The translations under genes were made by a program, and so were the position numbers. 64,000 nt of DNA from an uncultured Sphingorhabdus sp. Lineage in GTDB: Bacteria > Pseudomonadota > Alphaproteobacteria > Sphingomonadales > Sphingomonadaceae. Positions 45,226-53,969 of this stretch are shown one piece after another. Below the pieces are notes generated by a model. That model worked only from the letters and a program-made list of their open reading frames with translations. It made no database searches and had not been told where the DNA came from. Each line of letters starts with the position of its first letter. The first letter of the stretch is position 1. The stretch lies in NCBI GenBank assembly GCA_947492905.1, contig CANLOL010000001.1, forward strand, positions 1,032,578-1,096,577. The letters run 5' to 3'.

Positions 45226-46140
45226 TTAAATGACACCAAAGGTCCAGCCCTCTTGTGAAGCAATTTCACTTTTCATCGCATTTGGTGACCAAAATTGACG
45301 ATTTGAGGCTGCATTTCGCATCCAAGCTGCGGTAATTATCGCATCGGTGCTATGATCGTCATAGTTGGTTAATATTTCGCTAATGGGGCTATTTAAATTT
45401 TTGAGCGCCGCCTCTAAACTCTCTTTATCGCGTATTTTGCTAAACCCTTTTTTTACGCCAGCGGCTCGCGCAGCTATGCTGGTATAAATCTCGATAATCA
45501 TCGGGCCGCTGCTTGGTATTGGGTCAAAAGGCCATATCGGAATAGTGCCGCCCAATTGATGCAGCACGCGCATCCCCGTAAGGCTGGATTTGCCGACTTG
45601 GGCAGCGCCTACCAGATTGAAGCAACTTGCGCTTACACCGCGCGAGGGTTCGTGGGATGTAGTGCGTTGATGGCTTTCTACTGTGCGTAAGCGTCCAAGC
45701 CCTCTATTTTTAGATGTTGGATCATCGCCAAATAAATCGCCGACATATTCTTTGCTGTGCCGAAAATGCCGTGCAGTTTCTGGATGGTTTAGAAATGATG
45801 CCGCCGATAGATGCGCATCATTGGCGCAGACTCTATCGATCATCGCCCATAGTGATTTGGGATCGGCTGGGCTTTCGCTCCATTGTGGGAAATAAGCGCC
45901 TTTATCAGCAAAGGGCAGGGCAAAGGATAGATCAAGACCTATCACTATATCGCGCTTATGCGCGGCTTGCTCTAGCATCCAATCGCGCAAATCGGCGCGC
46001 GACCAATATCTATTATCTGTTGGTGCTATTAATTGCGGCGCTGCTTTGCCAGATGCAATTGCTAGGGCTAAGCCTTTGGGGCGGGCAATATTTTGTCCCG
46101 ACCAATCTATGCAAGCGAAAGAAGAGAAATTTCTGCTCAT
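45226..46140 (-). CDS. DUF429-like (RNase-H-fold) hypothetical protein
   Basis: A 304-residue cytoplasmic protein. ACIDWSGQN at the N-terminus, IVIGLDLSFALPF near residue 65 and NYDDHSTDAIITAAWMR near the C-terminus are spaced like the acidic residues of DUF429, a predicted RNase-H-like fold. The middle has VGAAQVGKSSLTGMRVLH, a conserved stretch in these proteins that is not a P-loop. It stands alone between the tRNA gene and a membrane-channel gene. Function unknown; the family name is moderately secure. Confidence 0.7.
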   Translation of the reverse strand: MSRNFSSFACIDWSGQNIARPKGLALAIASGKAAPQLIAPTDNRYWSRADLRDWMLEQAAHKRDIVIGLDLSFALPFADKGAYFPQWSESPADPKSLWAMIDRVCANDAHLSAASFLNHPETARHFRHSKEYVGDLFGDDPTSKNRGLGRLRTVESHQRTTSHEPSRGVSASCFNLVGAAQVGKSSLTGMRVLHQLGGTIPIWPFDPIPSSGPMIIEIYTSIAARAAGVKKGFSKIRDKESLEAALKNLNSPISEILTNYDDHSTDAIITAAWMRNAASNRQFWSPNAMKSEIASQEGWTFGVI

Positions 46141-46242
46141 ATGTTATGATTAGCATCTATTGTGTAATTGCCTAGAGCGATTAATTTAGTCGATAATTAA
46201 GAGCTTAATAAGCACTAAAAAAAGGCCCACCTAAAAAAGCCC

Positions 46243-46282
46243 CCCCAAAAAAAAAGGCAGAGCCCCAAAAAAAAAGGCAGAG
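46243..46282. repeat. Two tandem copies of a 20-base unit
   Basis: CCCCAAAAAAAAAGGCAGAG occurs at 46243-46262 and directly again at 46263-46282. The unit contains one arm of the terminator hairpin described next, so the duplication has copied part of a transcription terminator. A homopolymer run of nine A in each unit suggests slippage or a short duplication event. Confidence 0.8.
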
Positions 46283-46296
46283 CCAAAGCCCTGCCT
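46266..46296 (-). terminator. Intrinsic terminator of the CmpX-like gene
   Basis: Read on the minus strand, AGGCAG pairs with CTGCCT around a ten-base loop and is followed by a run of nine T. It lies about 25 bases after the stop codon of the gene at 46322-47527. Confidence 0.75.
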
Positions 46297-46321
46297 CTCT
46301 TTTTATTAAAGCCGAAGCTTT

Positions 46322-47527
46322 TTATTTCTTAACGACTGGCTTTTTAACCGCTGGTTTTTTAGCAACAGGTTTATCATCTTGAATATCCGCTAACAGCTTT
46401 GCTGCGGCATCGCGTCCACCAAGGCCGAATGCAAGTGTTGCAGCGAAGGTTAGGCCTACGACTATTGCTAATGGCGCATAAGTAGTAAATTCGGCACCGA
46501 TGTCCATATAGCTTAGTCCCATTGCAACAAATACAAATAGTGTTGCATAGCGAATAAGTTTTGATGCGCTGCCTTCTGCAAGATTAGCCAATAGATTAGC
46601 AATGAAGAAACCAATGCCAATTACTACAGCACCAAATAATATTTTGCCGCCTTGAGCCAACACAACATTCAAAATATTTGTCAATGCTTCAAACTCTAAA
46701 GCATTGGTTGCCGCGATTGCACCAAAGATCATAATAGCCGTTGTGCTTAACTTTGCTAATAGACCAGAAGCAGTCATGCCATTAGGTAGAGCATTCAGAG
46801 TTGCTACTGATTTATCTAGACCTAGGCCTGGCAGAACATCAGCAATCAATGTTGATACAAAGCGAGCCACTACATAGAAGATACCCAATATAAATACTGC
46901 TAATAAAATTTGAGGTATTGCATTTGATATGGTCGTTAAAATTGATATTGCTGGACCACTAATTGCTTCTATTCCAAGCTGATCAAATGCAGCAATTGCT
47001 ACGACTATCATGATGAGCGCATAAGCAATTGAACCCAAAATACCACTTATTTGGCTATTCCCAGTTACTTCTTCAACGCCGCCTTTGCTAGCTAACTTAT
47101 CAAAGTTTACGGTGCTTAGGAATGTAACCAATAACTCACGAGCAATCTTCGCAAATATGCTACCGATGTAGAAGATTAAACCAGCATATATTAATGAAGG
47201 TAAGGCAGATAAAACATTATTTAGCATGCCTTCAATTGGTTTTACTGCACTTTCTAAACCAAAAATACTTAAAATTATAATCAAACCAAAAAGTTTAATA
47301 AACAGCGCTAATATAGTACCAAGTGAGATACCTATGGACTCACCGCTACCCGATGTATGTTGTAGTATAGGAAGTTTGTCGACTAGCTTAGCGAAAGCCC
47401 ACTTCGCTCCTCGTGCTAATAAGCCAACAATAATCCATATAATTAATGCAGCACCAATCTTCCAAGCCCATTCTATTATGAGCTCCATATCTGGTGCATA
47501 TCCCAATATATTAAATCCATCTAACAT
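46322..47527 (-). CDS. CmpX-like mechanosensitive-channel-related membrane protein
   Basis: A 401-residue polytopic inner-membrane protein with about ten hydrophobic segments. Repeated units resembling the TM-helix repeat of CmpX/MscS-related proteins are visible (LPSLIYAGLIFYIGSIFAKI, ISNAIPQILLAVFILGIFY, LAQGGKILFGAVVIGIGFF). The tail is a lysine-proline-valine repeat ending in KKPAVKKPVVKK, a low-complexity cytoplasmic end. Proteins of this group are thought to gate in response to membrane tension, but this subgroup is poorly studied. Monocistronic, with its own terminator. Confidence 0.8.
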   Translation of the reverse strand: MLDGFNILGYAPDMELIIEWAWKIGAALIIWIIVGLLARGAKWAFAKLVDKLPILQHTSGSGESIGISLGTILALFIKLFGLIIILSIFGLESAVKPIEGMLNNVLSALPSLIYAGLIFYIGSIFAKIARELLVTFLSTVNFDKLASKGGVEEVTGNSQISGILGSIAYALIMIVVAIAAFDQLGIEAISGPAISILTTISNAIPQILLAVFILGIFYVVARFVSTLIADVLPGLGLDKSVATLNALPNGMTASGLLAKLSTTAIMIFGAIAATNALEFEALTNILNVVLAQGGKILFGAVVIGIGFFIANLLANLAEGSASKLIRYATLFVFVAMGLSYMDIGAEFTTYAPLAIVVGLTFAATLAFGLGGRDAAAKLLADIQDDKPVAKKPAVKKPVVKK

Positions 47528-47621
47528 TTTATCCCCTTACTTTCATCAAAAAGAACAGACTAAGTTCATTGTGTAGCGTTAACATGAACATAAGAATTTG
47601 AACAGGTGTAAATATTATGAT

Positions 47622-49028
47622 TTAGAGTGTGCTGACAATATCACGCGTAAAGAGTTGTAAATTGAATCGCTTTTGACGCGTATCATAGCCTCTTCTCACG
47701 ATGATTAAATCGAGCGATGGGATGATAACCAGATATTGACCCCGATTCCCATTGGCCGAAATCGCGTCTTTGGGAACGCCTTCACTATTGTTCATCAACC
47801 AAAATGTTGCACCATAGCCTAAATCGCGTGTTGGTTGTGGGCCTGATGCGGCGCTAACATATTCTAACCAATCTTTTGGCAATAATCGCTCGGCTCCATT
47901 TTCGCCATAGGGCCATACACCATCATTCATATAGAGCAGCCCCAACCGTGCTAAATCGCGTGCTGTGGTCCAAACTTGGCTAGAGAGTAGATAATTGCCT
48001 TGCCAATCGGTTTCGGCATAGGTGCGCGTCATGCCCAATTTATCGAATAATTGATGCGGGTGAATATCGGGTGCGGCTTTACGCACGGCCATAGAGGCCA
48101 ATAAAATGTCATTATTGGAATAGCGAAATTTGCTATTGGGCAAATATTGGCTTGGCCAAGATGTGGTGCGCTCGCTCGCGCTGCCGCCACCCATATAAAT
48201 AGGGTCGGTTCGATTGCCAGCGGTATCGCTATAGAGGCCGCTTGTCATGCGCAGTACATTATCAATGGTGATTGCATTGCGCGGATCATCTTTATTGGCC
48301 CATAGGTTGAGCGATGCGTTCATATCTAATCCATTTTTATGGGCGACATAGCCAGCAAATGTTCCGCCGATGGATTTGGCAACCGACCAAGTACGCTGCG
48401 ATGTATGCTTGTCATGGCCTTTTTTATATTTTTCGCTGATAATTTTGCCTTTATAGACAATCAATATGGCGCTGGTTTTTCCATTGCCATATGTTGCTCC
48501 ATCAAAAGCTTTATCAGCAACCAAAGCTATGCTCTTGCCCAGATCATTGGAATCGGAACGTCCAGATTTTGGCTTGGCAATAAAAGGATAGCTCTTATCA
48601 CCCATGGGCCAGTTCTTACTATCCAGCGCACCCGCCGCTATCCTATCAATATCTGGACGTTTTATATTTATACCGCCGCCCTCCATGGGGGCTTTCCACC
48701 CTATGGGCATGGCCGTACAGCCGGTATTGGGATTCCAAACGGAATATCGGGGCTGCGGGCCGCCATATTCAACGCGAACATGTTTGTCGGTAAAATCAGT
48801 AACGGCTTCTAATTGATTTACTATGGGGGCAACCCGATCATAAATACCGCTTAATTCATCGCGCTGAATATCGAAAATATCTTTTTTGCCATTAAACAGG
48901 CCAGAGCATGTGAATTGCGCTCTATAACCAGCGGCTAAAGCTCTGTCATAATCGCTGCTGCTTTGGCCAAAGACTATAGTTCCAGCCGATAAAGATAGTG
49001 CGGCTAATAAAAATGTGGGGAAACGCAT
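47622..49028 (-). CDS. Exported serine hydrolase, class C beta-lactamase fold
   Basis: A 468-residue protein with signal peptide FPTFLLAALSLSAGTIVFG. The serine-hydrolase motifs are TWSVAKSIGG (SxxK, nucleophile serine) and FRYSNNDILL (YxN), followed by a C-terminal region with ISANGNRGQYLVIIPSLD typical of EstB/penicillin-binding relatives. I start at ATG 49028 because the signal peptide begins there; ATG 49061 lies inside the upstream gene. The first 130 residues before the core are extra and unassigned. Substrate (peptide or ester) unknown. It overlaps no other gene and follows the small exported protein gene directly. Confidence 0.85.
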   Translation of the reverse strand: MRFPTFLLAALSLSAGTIVFGQSSSDYDRALAAGYRAQFTCSGLFNGKKDIFDIQRDELSGIYDRVAPIVNQLEAVTDFTDKHVRVEYGGPQPRYSVWNPNTGCTAMPIGWKAPMEGGGINIKRPDIDRIAAGALDSKNWPMGDKSYPFIAKPKSGRSDSNDLGKSIALVADKAFDGATYGNGKTSAILIVYKGKIISEKYKKGHDKHTSQRTWSVAKSIGGTFAGYVAHKNGLDMNASLNLWANKDDPRNAITIDNVLRMTSGLYSDTAGNRTDPIYMGGGSASERTTSWPSQYLPNSKFRYSNNDILLASMAVRKAAPDIHPHQLFDKLGMTRTYAETDWQGNYLLSSQVWTTARDLARLGLLYMNDGVWPYGENGAERLLPKDWLEYVSAASGPQPTRDLGYGATFWLMNNSEGVPKDAISANGNRGQYLVIIPSLDLIIVRRGYDTRQKRFNLQLFTRDIVSTL

Positions 49029-49029
49029 A

Positions 49030-49581
49030 TCATTTGCTCCAATCTGCGCTGAGATAACCAATCAATCCCTGTAGGGGCTGTATATTCGGACCAAAGATCT
49101 GTTGATAATCACCATCATCGGGATTGCAGGAAAATTCGATTAAGGATTGATAGCTTTGTGATTGTGCTTGTTGCCATTGTCCAATTTGAAATTTTATCTG
49201 GGGGCTTTCTACTTTGATATTATCTTGATCATATTGTTCCAAGCTTTCCACTCTATACATTTGCTCTTCACAATTTATGCTCATCTGCATTCGGCTATCG
49301 ATAATCTGCAATTGAAATTTTCTATCAATTTTTTCTTCACCGAAATTCAGACTGGAAATGGACAGTTTTGGCTCTTCCTCTGTGCCGCTTAAGCTATTTT
49401 TATCGGCAAATAATATTTGGCTAGAAAGATTATTTCTTGCGCCGCCAATGCGCTCATCTATCAATAGCCATTGGCTAGCGCTTTGATAGGCAGAGGCTGT
49501 GGACATGGAAAAATAAGATGCGGCTAGCAATATAGCGCTCCCCATGAGAGTTTTAGCTTTGTTTTTTTGCACGTAATTCAC
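49030..49581 (-). CDS. Hypothetical exported protein
   Basis: A 183-residue protein with a signal peptide (TLMGSAILLAASYFSMSTASA). The mature part is soluble, with two cysteines; no family recognised. Its ATG lies 29 bases inside the end of rarA, and its stop is directly before the serine hydrolase start, so rarA, this gene and the hydrolase gene are probably one transcript. A later ATG near 49545 would still leave a full signal peptide. Confidence 0.65.
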   Translation of the reverse strand: MNYVQKNKAKTLMGSAILLAASYFSMSTASAYQSASQWLLIDERIGGARNNLSSQILFADKNSLSGTEEEPKLSISSLNFGEEKIDRKFQLQIIDSRMQMSINCEEQMYRVESLEQYDQDNIKVESPQIKFQIGQWQQAQSQSYQSLIEFSCNPDDGDYQQIFGPNIQPLQGLIGYLSADWSK

Positions 49582-50884
49582 TCCAATAGTCTAATCGCTC
49601 TCGAATCTTCCTCTCAAAGCCTCGCGCTACGGGTTGGTAAAATTCGGCACTATCCATGCCTTCTGGCCAATAATTATCACCAGAAAAGCCATCGTCATCA
49701 TTATGATCGTAGCTATAATCCTTACCATAGCCAATATCTTTCATCAATTGCGTTGGCGCGTTCAATATGTTGCGTGGCGGAATAAGCGACCCAGTCTCTC
49801 TAGCAGATTTGAAAGAGGATTTTTGCGCTGCATAAAGCGCATTGGATTTGGGTGCGGTGGCGCAATAGAGGCAAGCTTGGACGATAGCCAACTCACCTTC
49901 GGGTGATCCGAGAAAATCATAAGCCTCTTTCGCAGCAATACATTGGGCGAGGGCATTAGGATCGGCCATGCCAATGTCTTCGGATGCAAAACGAACAATA
50001 CGCCGCAATATATAGAGCGGCTCTTCACCCGCCACTAGCATGCGTGCTAGCCAGTAAAGCGCTGCTTGCGGGTCGCTGCCGCGCATAGATTTATGCAGAG
50101 CTGATATAAGATTATAATGACCATCACCGCTTTTATCATAGACGGCGACGCGGCGTTGTAGAAATTTGGCCAACGCAGCAGGGTCTAGCGGTGCATCAAT
50201 TTTGACAGAGAATAATGTCTCGGCTTGGTTCAGCAAAAAACGTCCATCGCCATCTGCCGATGCAACCATTGCATCGCGCGCTTCATTGGTGAGCGGTAAT
50301 GCGCGTTGCAACAATTTCTCTGCCCGCGATAAAAGCCCCTCTAACGCAGCATGGTCGAGCCGGTTTAATATCACAATTTGCGCTCGGCTGAGCAAAGCAG
50401 CATTAAGTTCAAAGCTAGGGTTTTCAGTGGTTGCGCCAACCAATGTGACAATGCCTTGCTCTACAAAGGGCAGAAAGCCATCTTGCTGCGCTTTGTTGAA
50501 CCGATGAATTTCATCAACAAATAATAGAGTTTTCTTGCCCGTTTGCGCTATTTTCTCTGCCTCGCTAAAGGCTTTTTTGAGATCCGCTACTCCTGAAAAA
50601 ACTGCACTCAGCGGTTTATAATGCATATTGGTTTCGGCGGCTAATAATCGGGCGATGCTTGTTTTGCCTGTGCCGGGTGGGCCCCATAATATGATAGAGG
50701 ATAATTTACCAGCGGCCACCATGCGGCCAATGGATCCATCTTCCCCCGTGATATGATCTTGGCCAATGACTTGCGATAAATTATCGGGGCGTAACCTATC
50801 CGCGAGCGGCGCATCATCGCGCACACTCTTTTGGTGCATTGCATTTTGATGTGCAGGGGGATCATCTTGGAACAAATCGCTCAT
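49553..50884 (-). CDS. rarA: Replication-associated recombination protein RarA (MgsA)
   Basis: AAA+ clamp-loader-like ATPase that acts at stalled replication forks. Residues 26-40 have DRLRPDNLSQVIGQDH, Walker A is ILWGPPGTGKTSIARLLA, Walker B is TLLFVDEIHRFNKAQQD, sensor 1 is LVGATTENPSFELNAALLSR, and the C-terminal tetramerisation domain has HKSMRGSDPQAALYWLARM and YPEGM-like end. The 443-residue length is standard. It starts an operon with two exported proteins, an odd combination that may only reflect compact gene packing. Confidence 0.95.
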   Translation of the reverse strand: MSDLFQDDPPAHQNAMHQKSVRDDAPLADRLRPDNLSQVIGQDHITGEDGSIGRMVAAGKLSSIILWGPPGTGKTSIARLLAAETNMHYKPLSAVFSGVADLKKAFSEAEKIAQTGKKTLLFVDEIHRFNKAQQDGFLPFVEQGIVTLVGATTENPSFELNAALLSRAQIVILNRLDHAALEGLLSRAEKLLQRALPLTNEARDAMVASADGDGRFLLNQAETLFSVKIDAPLDPAALAKFLQRRVAVYDKSGDGHYNLISALHKSMRGSDPQAALYWLARMLVAGEEPLYILRRIVRFASEDIGMADPNALAQCIAAKEAYDFLGSPEGELAIVQACLYCATAPKSNALYAAQKSSFKSARETGSLIPPRNILNAPTQLMKDIGYGKDYSYDHNDDDGFSGDNYWPEGMDSAEFYQPVARGFERKIRERLDYWSELRAKKQS

Positions 50885-50993
50885 ATTACTATTGTAAATA
50901 TTTCCCGAAAAAGGTCCAGCAGCAAGTCAGTTAAACATCATATCTTGCAAGTAAATTACCATATGAAAGATAGCGGCGTGCTGCGATAATATG

Positions 50994-52142
50994 TCATTTC
51001 TTTTTAGATGTTATAATATCTATATATTTATCGGCGACGCTCTGATTGATATTATCCCAATCATAGCTGCGCGATAGGGTTTCACCCGCTTGGCCATGCG
51101 CATCTCTTAGCGCAGGGTTTTCGATATAATCTTCTAATGCCTTAGCAAATTCTTGGGTATTGCCGGGCGCTGCCAATATGCCATTATGATTATCTATGAT
51201 TAAACTCTCGCTGCCAGCAGCGCGGGCCGCAACCACAGGAACAGCGCTTGCCATAGCTTCTAATGTAACATTGCCAAATGTCTCGGTTGTGGATGGATTA
51301 AATAATATATCCATCGATGCGACTGCGCGTCCCAAATCTGGCCCGCTCTGAAATCCTGCGAAAATGGCTTCGGGTATTTTTTGCGCGAACCAATCTTGCG
51401 CAGGGCCTTTGCCGATTACCAATATCTTGAATTTATATTTGCTGCTGCGCAATTTCTCAATCGTTTGGGCAAATATATCCAACCCTTTTTCCATTACTAA
51501 GCGACCCAAAAAGCCAATGACTATATCATCATCATTTATGCCAAGCGATGCGCGCCATGCATTGCTGCGTTTGCTAGGGTCAAAAATATCTCGGTTTATA
51601 CCGCGCGACCAAATGCTTATATCGTCATGCATTTCCTGTTCGCGCAATATAGATGCCATAGATTCCGATGGCACAACCAATGCATCGCATCGCTGATAAT
51701 AACGCCGCAGCAATGTTATCATCAATGGTTCTAAAAAGCCCATGCCATAATAACGTGCATAAGTATCAAAACGTGTATGCACCGATGATAAAATAGGCAG
51801 CGCATTGCGGTGCGCCCAAGTGACGGCGCGGTGTCCCACCAAATCAGGGCTAGATGTATGCACTATATTGGGGTTGAATGCCGCCAAATCCTGTTTGATG
51901 CGCGCAGTGATAGCAAGCGGAAATCGATATTCCTCTCGGCCTGGAATGGCAAAGGATGGAATAGAAACCAGATCACCCGTCGCGGGGAATGCAGGTTTTG
52001 CTATTGTGGGTGAATAGATGCGCACCTTTGCGCCTTTACCAAGCAAATATCCAACCAATTGATTAAGCGCTTTATTGGCCCCGTCACGAACATAATTATA
52101 ATTACCGCTAAATAGAGCAATTCTTAGTTCGTCGATTTGCAT
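50994..52142 (-). CDS. Glycosyltransferase family 4 (GT-B fold)
   Basis: A 382-residue retaining glycosyltransferase. The N-terminal domain has RIALFSGNYNYVRDGANKAL and HTSSPDLVGHRAV; the C-terminal GT1/GT4 nucleotide-sugar domain has IGFLGRLVMEKGLDIF, FNPSTTETFGNVTLEAMASA (ExFGxxxxE-like) and VVAARAAGSESLI. Such proteins often add mannose to a lipid carrier; acceptor and donor cannot be deduced. I use ATG 52142 (MQIDELRIAL), the usual beginning of the Rossmann fold. It is divergent from the MOSC gene. Confidence 0.9.
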   Translation of the reverse strand: MQIDELRIALFSGNYNYVRDGANKALNQLVGYLLGKGAKVRIYSPTIAKPAFPATGDLVSIPSFAIPGREEYRFPLAITARIKQDLAAFNPNIVHTSSPDLVGHRAVTWAHRNALPILSSVHTRFDTYARYYGMGFLEPLMITLLRRYYQRCDALVVPSESMASILREQEMHDDISIWSRGINRDIFDPSKRSNAWRASLGINDDDIVIGFLGRLVMEKGLDIFAQTIEKLRSSKYKFKILVIGKGPAQDWFAQKIPEAIFAGFQSGPDLGRAVASMDILFNPSTTETFGNVTLEAMASAVPVVAARAAGSESLIIDNHNGILAAPGNTQEFAKALEDYIENPALRDAHGQAGETLSRSYDWDNINQSVADKYIDIITSKKK

Positions 52143-52238
52143 GAACTGCGATTCCAATCATTAAGTCTGAGCAAAGTCCTAAACGCAATATTTGTCATTT
52201 CAATAGTAATTTTTACATGAACCTTTTATGGCTATTGA

Positions 52239-52886
52239 ATGATAAAATCAAAAATATCTCATTTGTTCATAGGTGGGCCGCGCCCTTTTCGCGGTGACAC
52301 GTATAGCAGCATGAGAAGAGAGGAGAGCGCAGCGCCATTATTATTGGCCAAAATGGGATTAGAGGGGGATAGCTGTGCTGATACAGAAAATCATGGTGGT
52401 GCTGATAAAGCGCTGCATCTTTATCCATATGAGCATTATGATCTATGGCGCTCTCTAATAGGCGATCACCCTATGCTTGATACAGCATGTGCTTTTGGCG
52501 AAAATATTAGCGCGCGCAATATGGTTGAGGATAAAATAAAGGTTGGCGATCAATTCATTATAGGCGATGCTATGATAGAATGTTCGCACGGGCGGCAACC
52601 CTGCTGGAAGATTGAACATAATTTTGGTCTAAAGAATATGGTCTCTAGCATTATTAAACATGGTCATTGCGGATTATATTTTCGCGTGCTCGAAGAGGGC
52701 GTCATCCAGCAAGGTGATATTATTGAACAAGTGTATAGCCCAGAGCATTATTGGACCATATCAAAGATATTCTCTTTATTATTCGCTGGCGGCCACAAAG
52801 CAAATCCAGAGCAATTGGAAGAATTGATCGCGCTTGAACCATTGGCAGAAGCTTGGAAGAGCAGAGCTAAATCGTTAATGATTTGA
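52239..52886 (+). CDS. MOSC-domain protein, YiiM-like
   Basis: A 215-residue MOSC protein. The molybdenum-cofactor-sulfurase C-terminal fold is shown by GLEGDSCADTENHGGADKAL, FGENISARNM and the cysteine in HGRQPCWKIEHNFG, the residue that binds the molybdenum cofactor in this family. The final 55 residues are helical, as in YiiM. YiiM reduces N-hydroxylated compounds in E. coli; that activity is only inferred here. Monocistronic, with the ctrA promoter region downstream. Confidence 0.88.
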   Translation: MIKSKISHLFIGGPRPFRGDTYSSMRREESAAPLLLAKMGLEGDSCADTENHGGADKALHLYPYEHYDLWRSLIGDHPMLDTACAFGENISARNMVEDKIKVGDQFIIGDAMIECSHGRQPCWKIEHNFGLKNMVSSIIKHGHCGLYFRVLEEGVIQQGDIIEQVYSPEHYWTISKIFSLLFAGGHKANPEQLEELIALEPLAEAWKSRAKSLMI

Positions 52887-53189
52887 TGTGATTTGCACAA
52901 AATAATGAGAGAGTTTGGCTAAATTTTTGCAATAAATGTTAAATTTATCCAAAAACCCTGATCATATTTCATTATTTTCAAATTATTTTTTTAACATTTT
53001 ATAGCGCTTAAACCCGCAGAAATGAGTCGTTTATTAGAGTTTAGGATGCTTGCGACTCGTTAATTTACCTTGGTTAACGAGAAATTAACCTTTTCAGTTC
53101 ATCTATCTTATGGTTAATTAAATATGAGGATTAACACGAAGCTTATTTTTACGTGTTGATTATGGTTGAAGAATAAAAAGGACTACCAA
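52887..53189 (+). promoter_or_regulatory. Upstream region of ctrA
   Basis: A 303-base AT-rich region. It holds two GANTC methylation sites (GAGTC 53024-53028 and GACTC 53054-53058), a full CtrA box at 53074-53088 and several extra TTAA half-sites further down. No gene is seen. In Caulobacter, ctrA is controlled by CcrM methylation and by CtrA itself, so the same logic probably holds. Confidence 0.65.
53074..53088 (+). promoter_or_regulatory. CtrA box in ctrA promoter
   Basis: TTAACGAGAAATTAA matches the CtrA recognition rule TTAA-N7-TTAA exactly. It lies about 100 bases before the ctrA start, a position suited to autoregulation. Confidence 0.75.
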
Positions 53190-53894
53190 ATGCGGGTACT
53201 ACTAATTGAAGACGAACCATCAACGGCGAAAGCCATTGAAATGATGCTCACAACTGAGGGCTTTAATGTATATACAACCGATCTCGGTGAAGAAGGCTTA
53301 GATTTGGGTAAGCTTTATGATTATGACATTATATGTCTCGATCTAAATCTTCCTGATATGCATGGCTATGATGTTTTGAAAAAATTGCGTGTAGCAAAAG
53401 TACAAACACCTGTGCTTATTCTCTCAGGTATCAGCGAAATGGACAGCAAAGTGCGCTCATTTGGTTTTGGTGCCGATGATTATGTTACTAAGCCTTTCCA
53501 TCGCGAAGAATTGGTTGCTCGTATTCATGCTGTTGTGCGCCGTTCAAAAGGTCATTCACAATCCGTTATCCGCACTGGCAAATTGTCCGTAAACTTGGAT
53601 GCTAAAACCGTTGAGGTTGATGGCGTCCGTGTTCATTTAACCGGTAAAGAATATGCAATGCTCGAATTATTGTCATTGCGCAAAGGCACTACACTCACCA
53701 AAGAAATGTTCCTAAATCATCTCTATGGCGGTATGGACGAGCCTGAATTGAAGATTATCGATGTTTTCATCTGCAAATTGCGCAAGAAACTAGTCCTTGC
53801 TTGCGGCGGTGAAAATTACATCGAAACTGTATGGGGTCGCGGCTATGTCCTTCGTGACATGGAAGAAGGCGAAGACCACGCACAGGTAGCGTAA
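53190..53894 (+). CDS. ctrA: Cell-cycle response regulator CtrA
   Basis: Master transcription factor of the alphaproteobacterial cell cycle and motility. The receiver begins [20 protein letters not shown], has the phospho-acceptor in [16 protein letters not shown], the switch residue in [20 protein letters not shown] and the lysine in [11 protein letters not shown]. The OmpR-type winged helix contains [20 protein letters not shown] and ends in [12 protein letters not shown], as in known CtrA proteins. ATG 53190 follows AAAAGGA. The short C-terminal tail, [10 protein letters not shown], ends in small hydrophobic residues, which fits the ClpXP degradation signal known for CtrA. A strong terminator follows. 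Confidence 0.97.
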   Translation: MRVLLIEDEPSTAKAIEMMLTTEGFNVYTTDLGEEGLDLGKLYDYDIICLDLNLPDMHGYDVLKKLRVAKVQTPVLILSGISEMDSKVRSFGFGADDYVTKPFHREELVARIHAVVRRSKGHSQSVIRTGKLSVNLDAKTVEVDGVRVHLTGKEYAMLELLSLRKGTTLTKEMFLNHLYGGMDEPELKIIDVFICKLRKKLVLACGGENYIETVWGRGYVLRDMEEGEDHAQVA

Positions 53895-53921
53895 ATTTAA
53901 ATACCCACGCATATAATATTT

Positions 53922-53957
53922 AAGTGGCAGTGCTTGATAGCGCTGCCACTTTTTTAT
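53922..53957 (+). terminator. Intrinsic terminator after ctrA
   Basis: AAGTGGCAGTGC pairs with GCGCTGCCACTT (one G-T mismatch) around TTGATA and is followed by a run of T. The stem is about 12 base pairs; it also lies just beyond the convergent peptidase gene. Confidence 0.88.
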
Positions 53958-53969
53958 GCGCATTTGATA

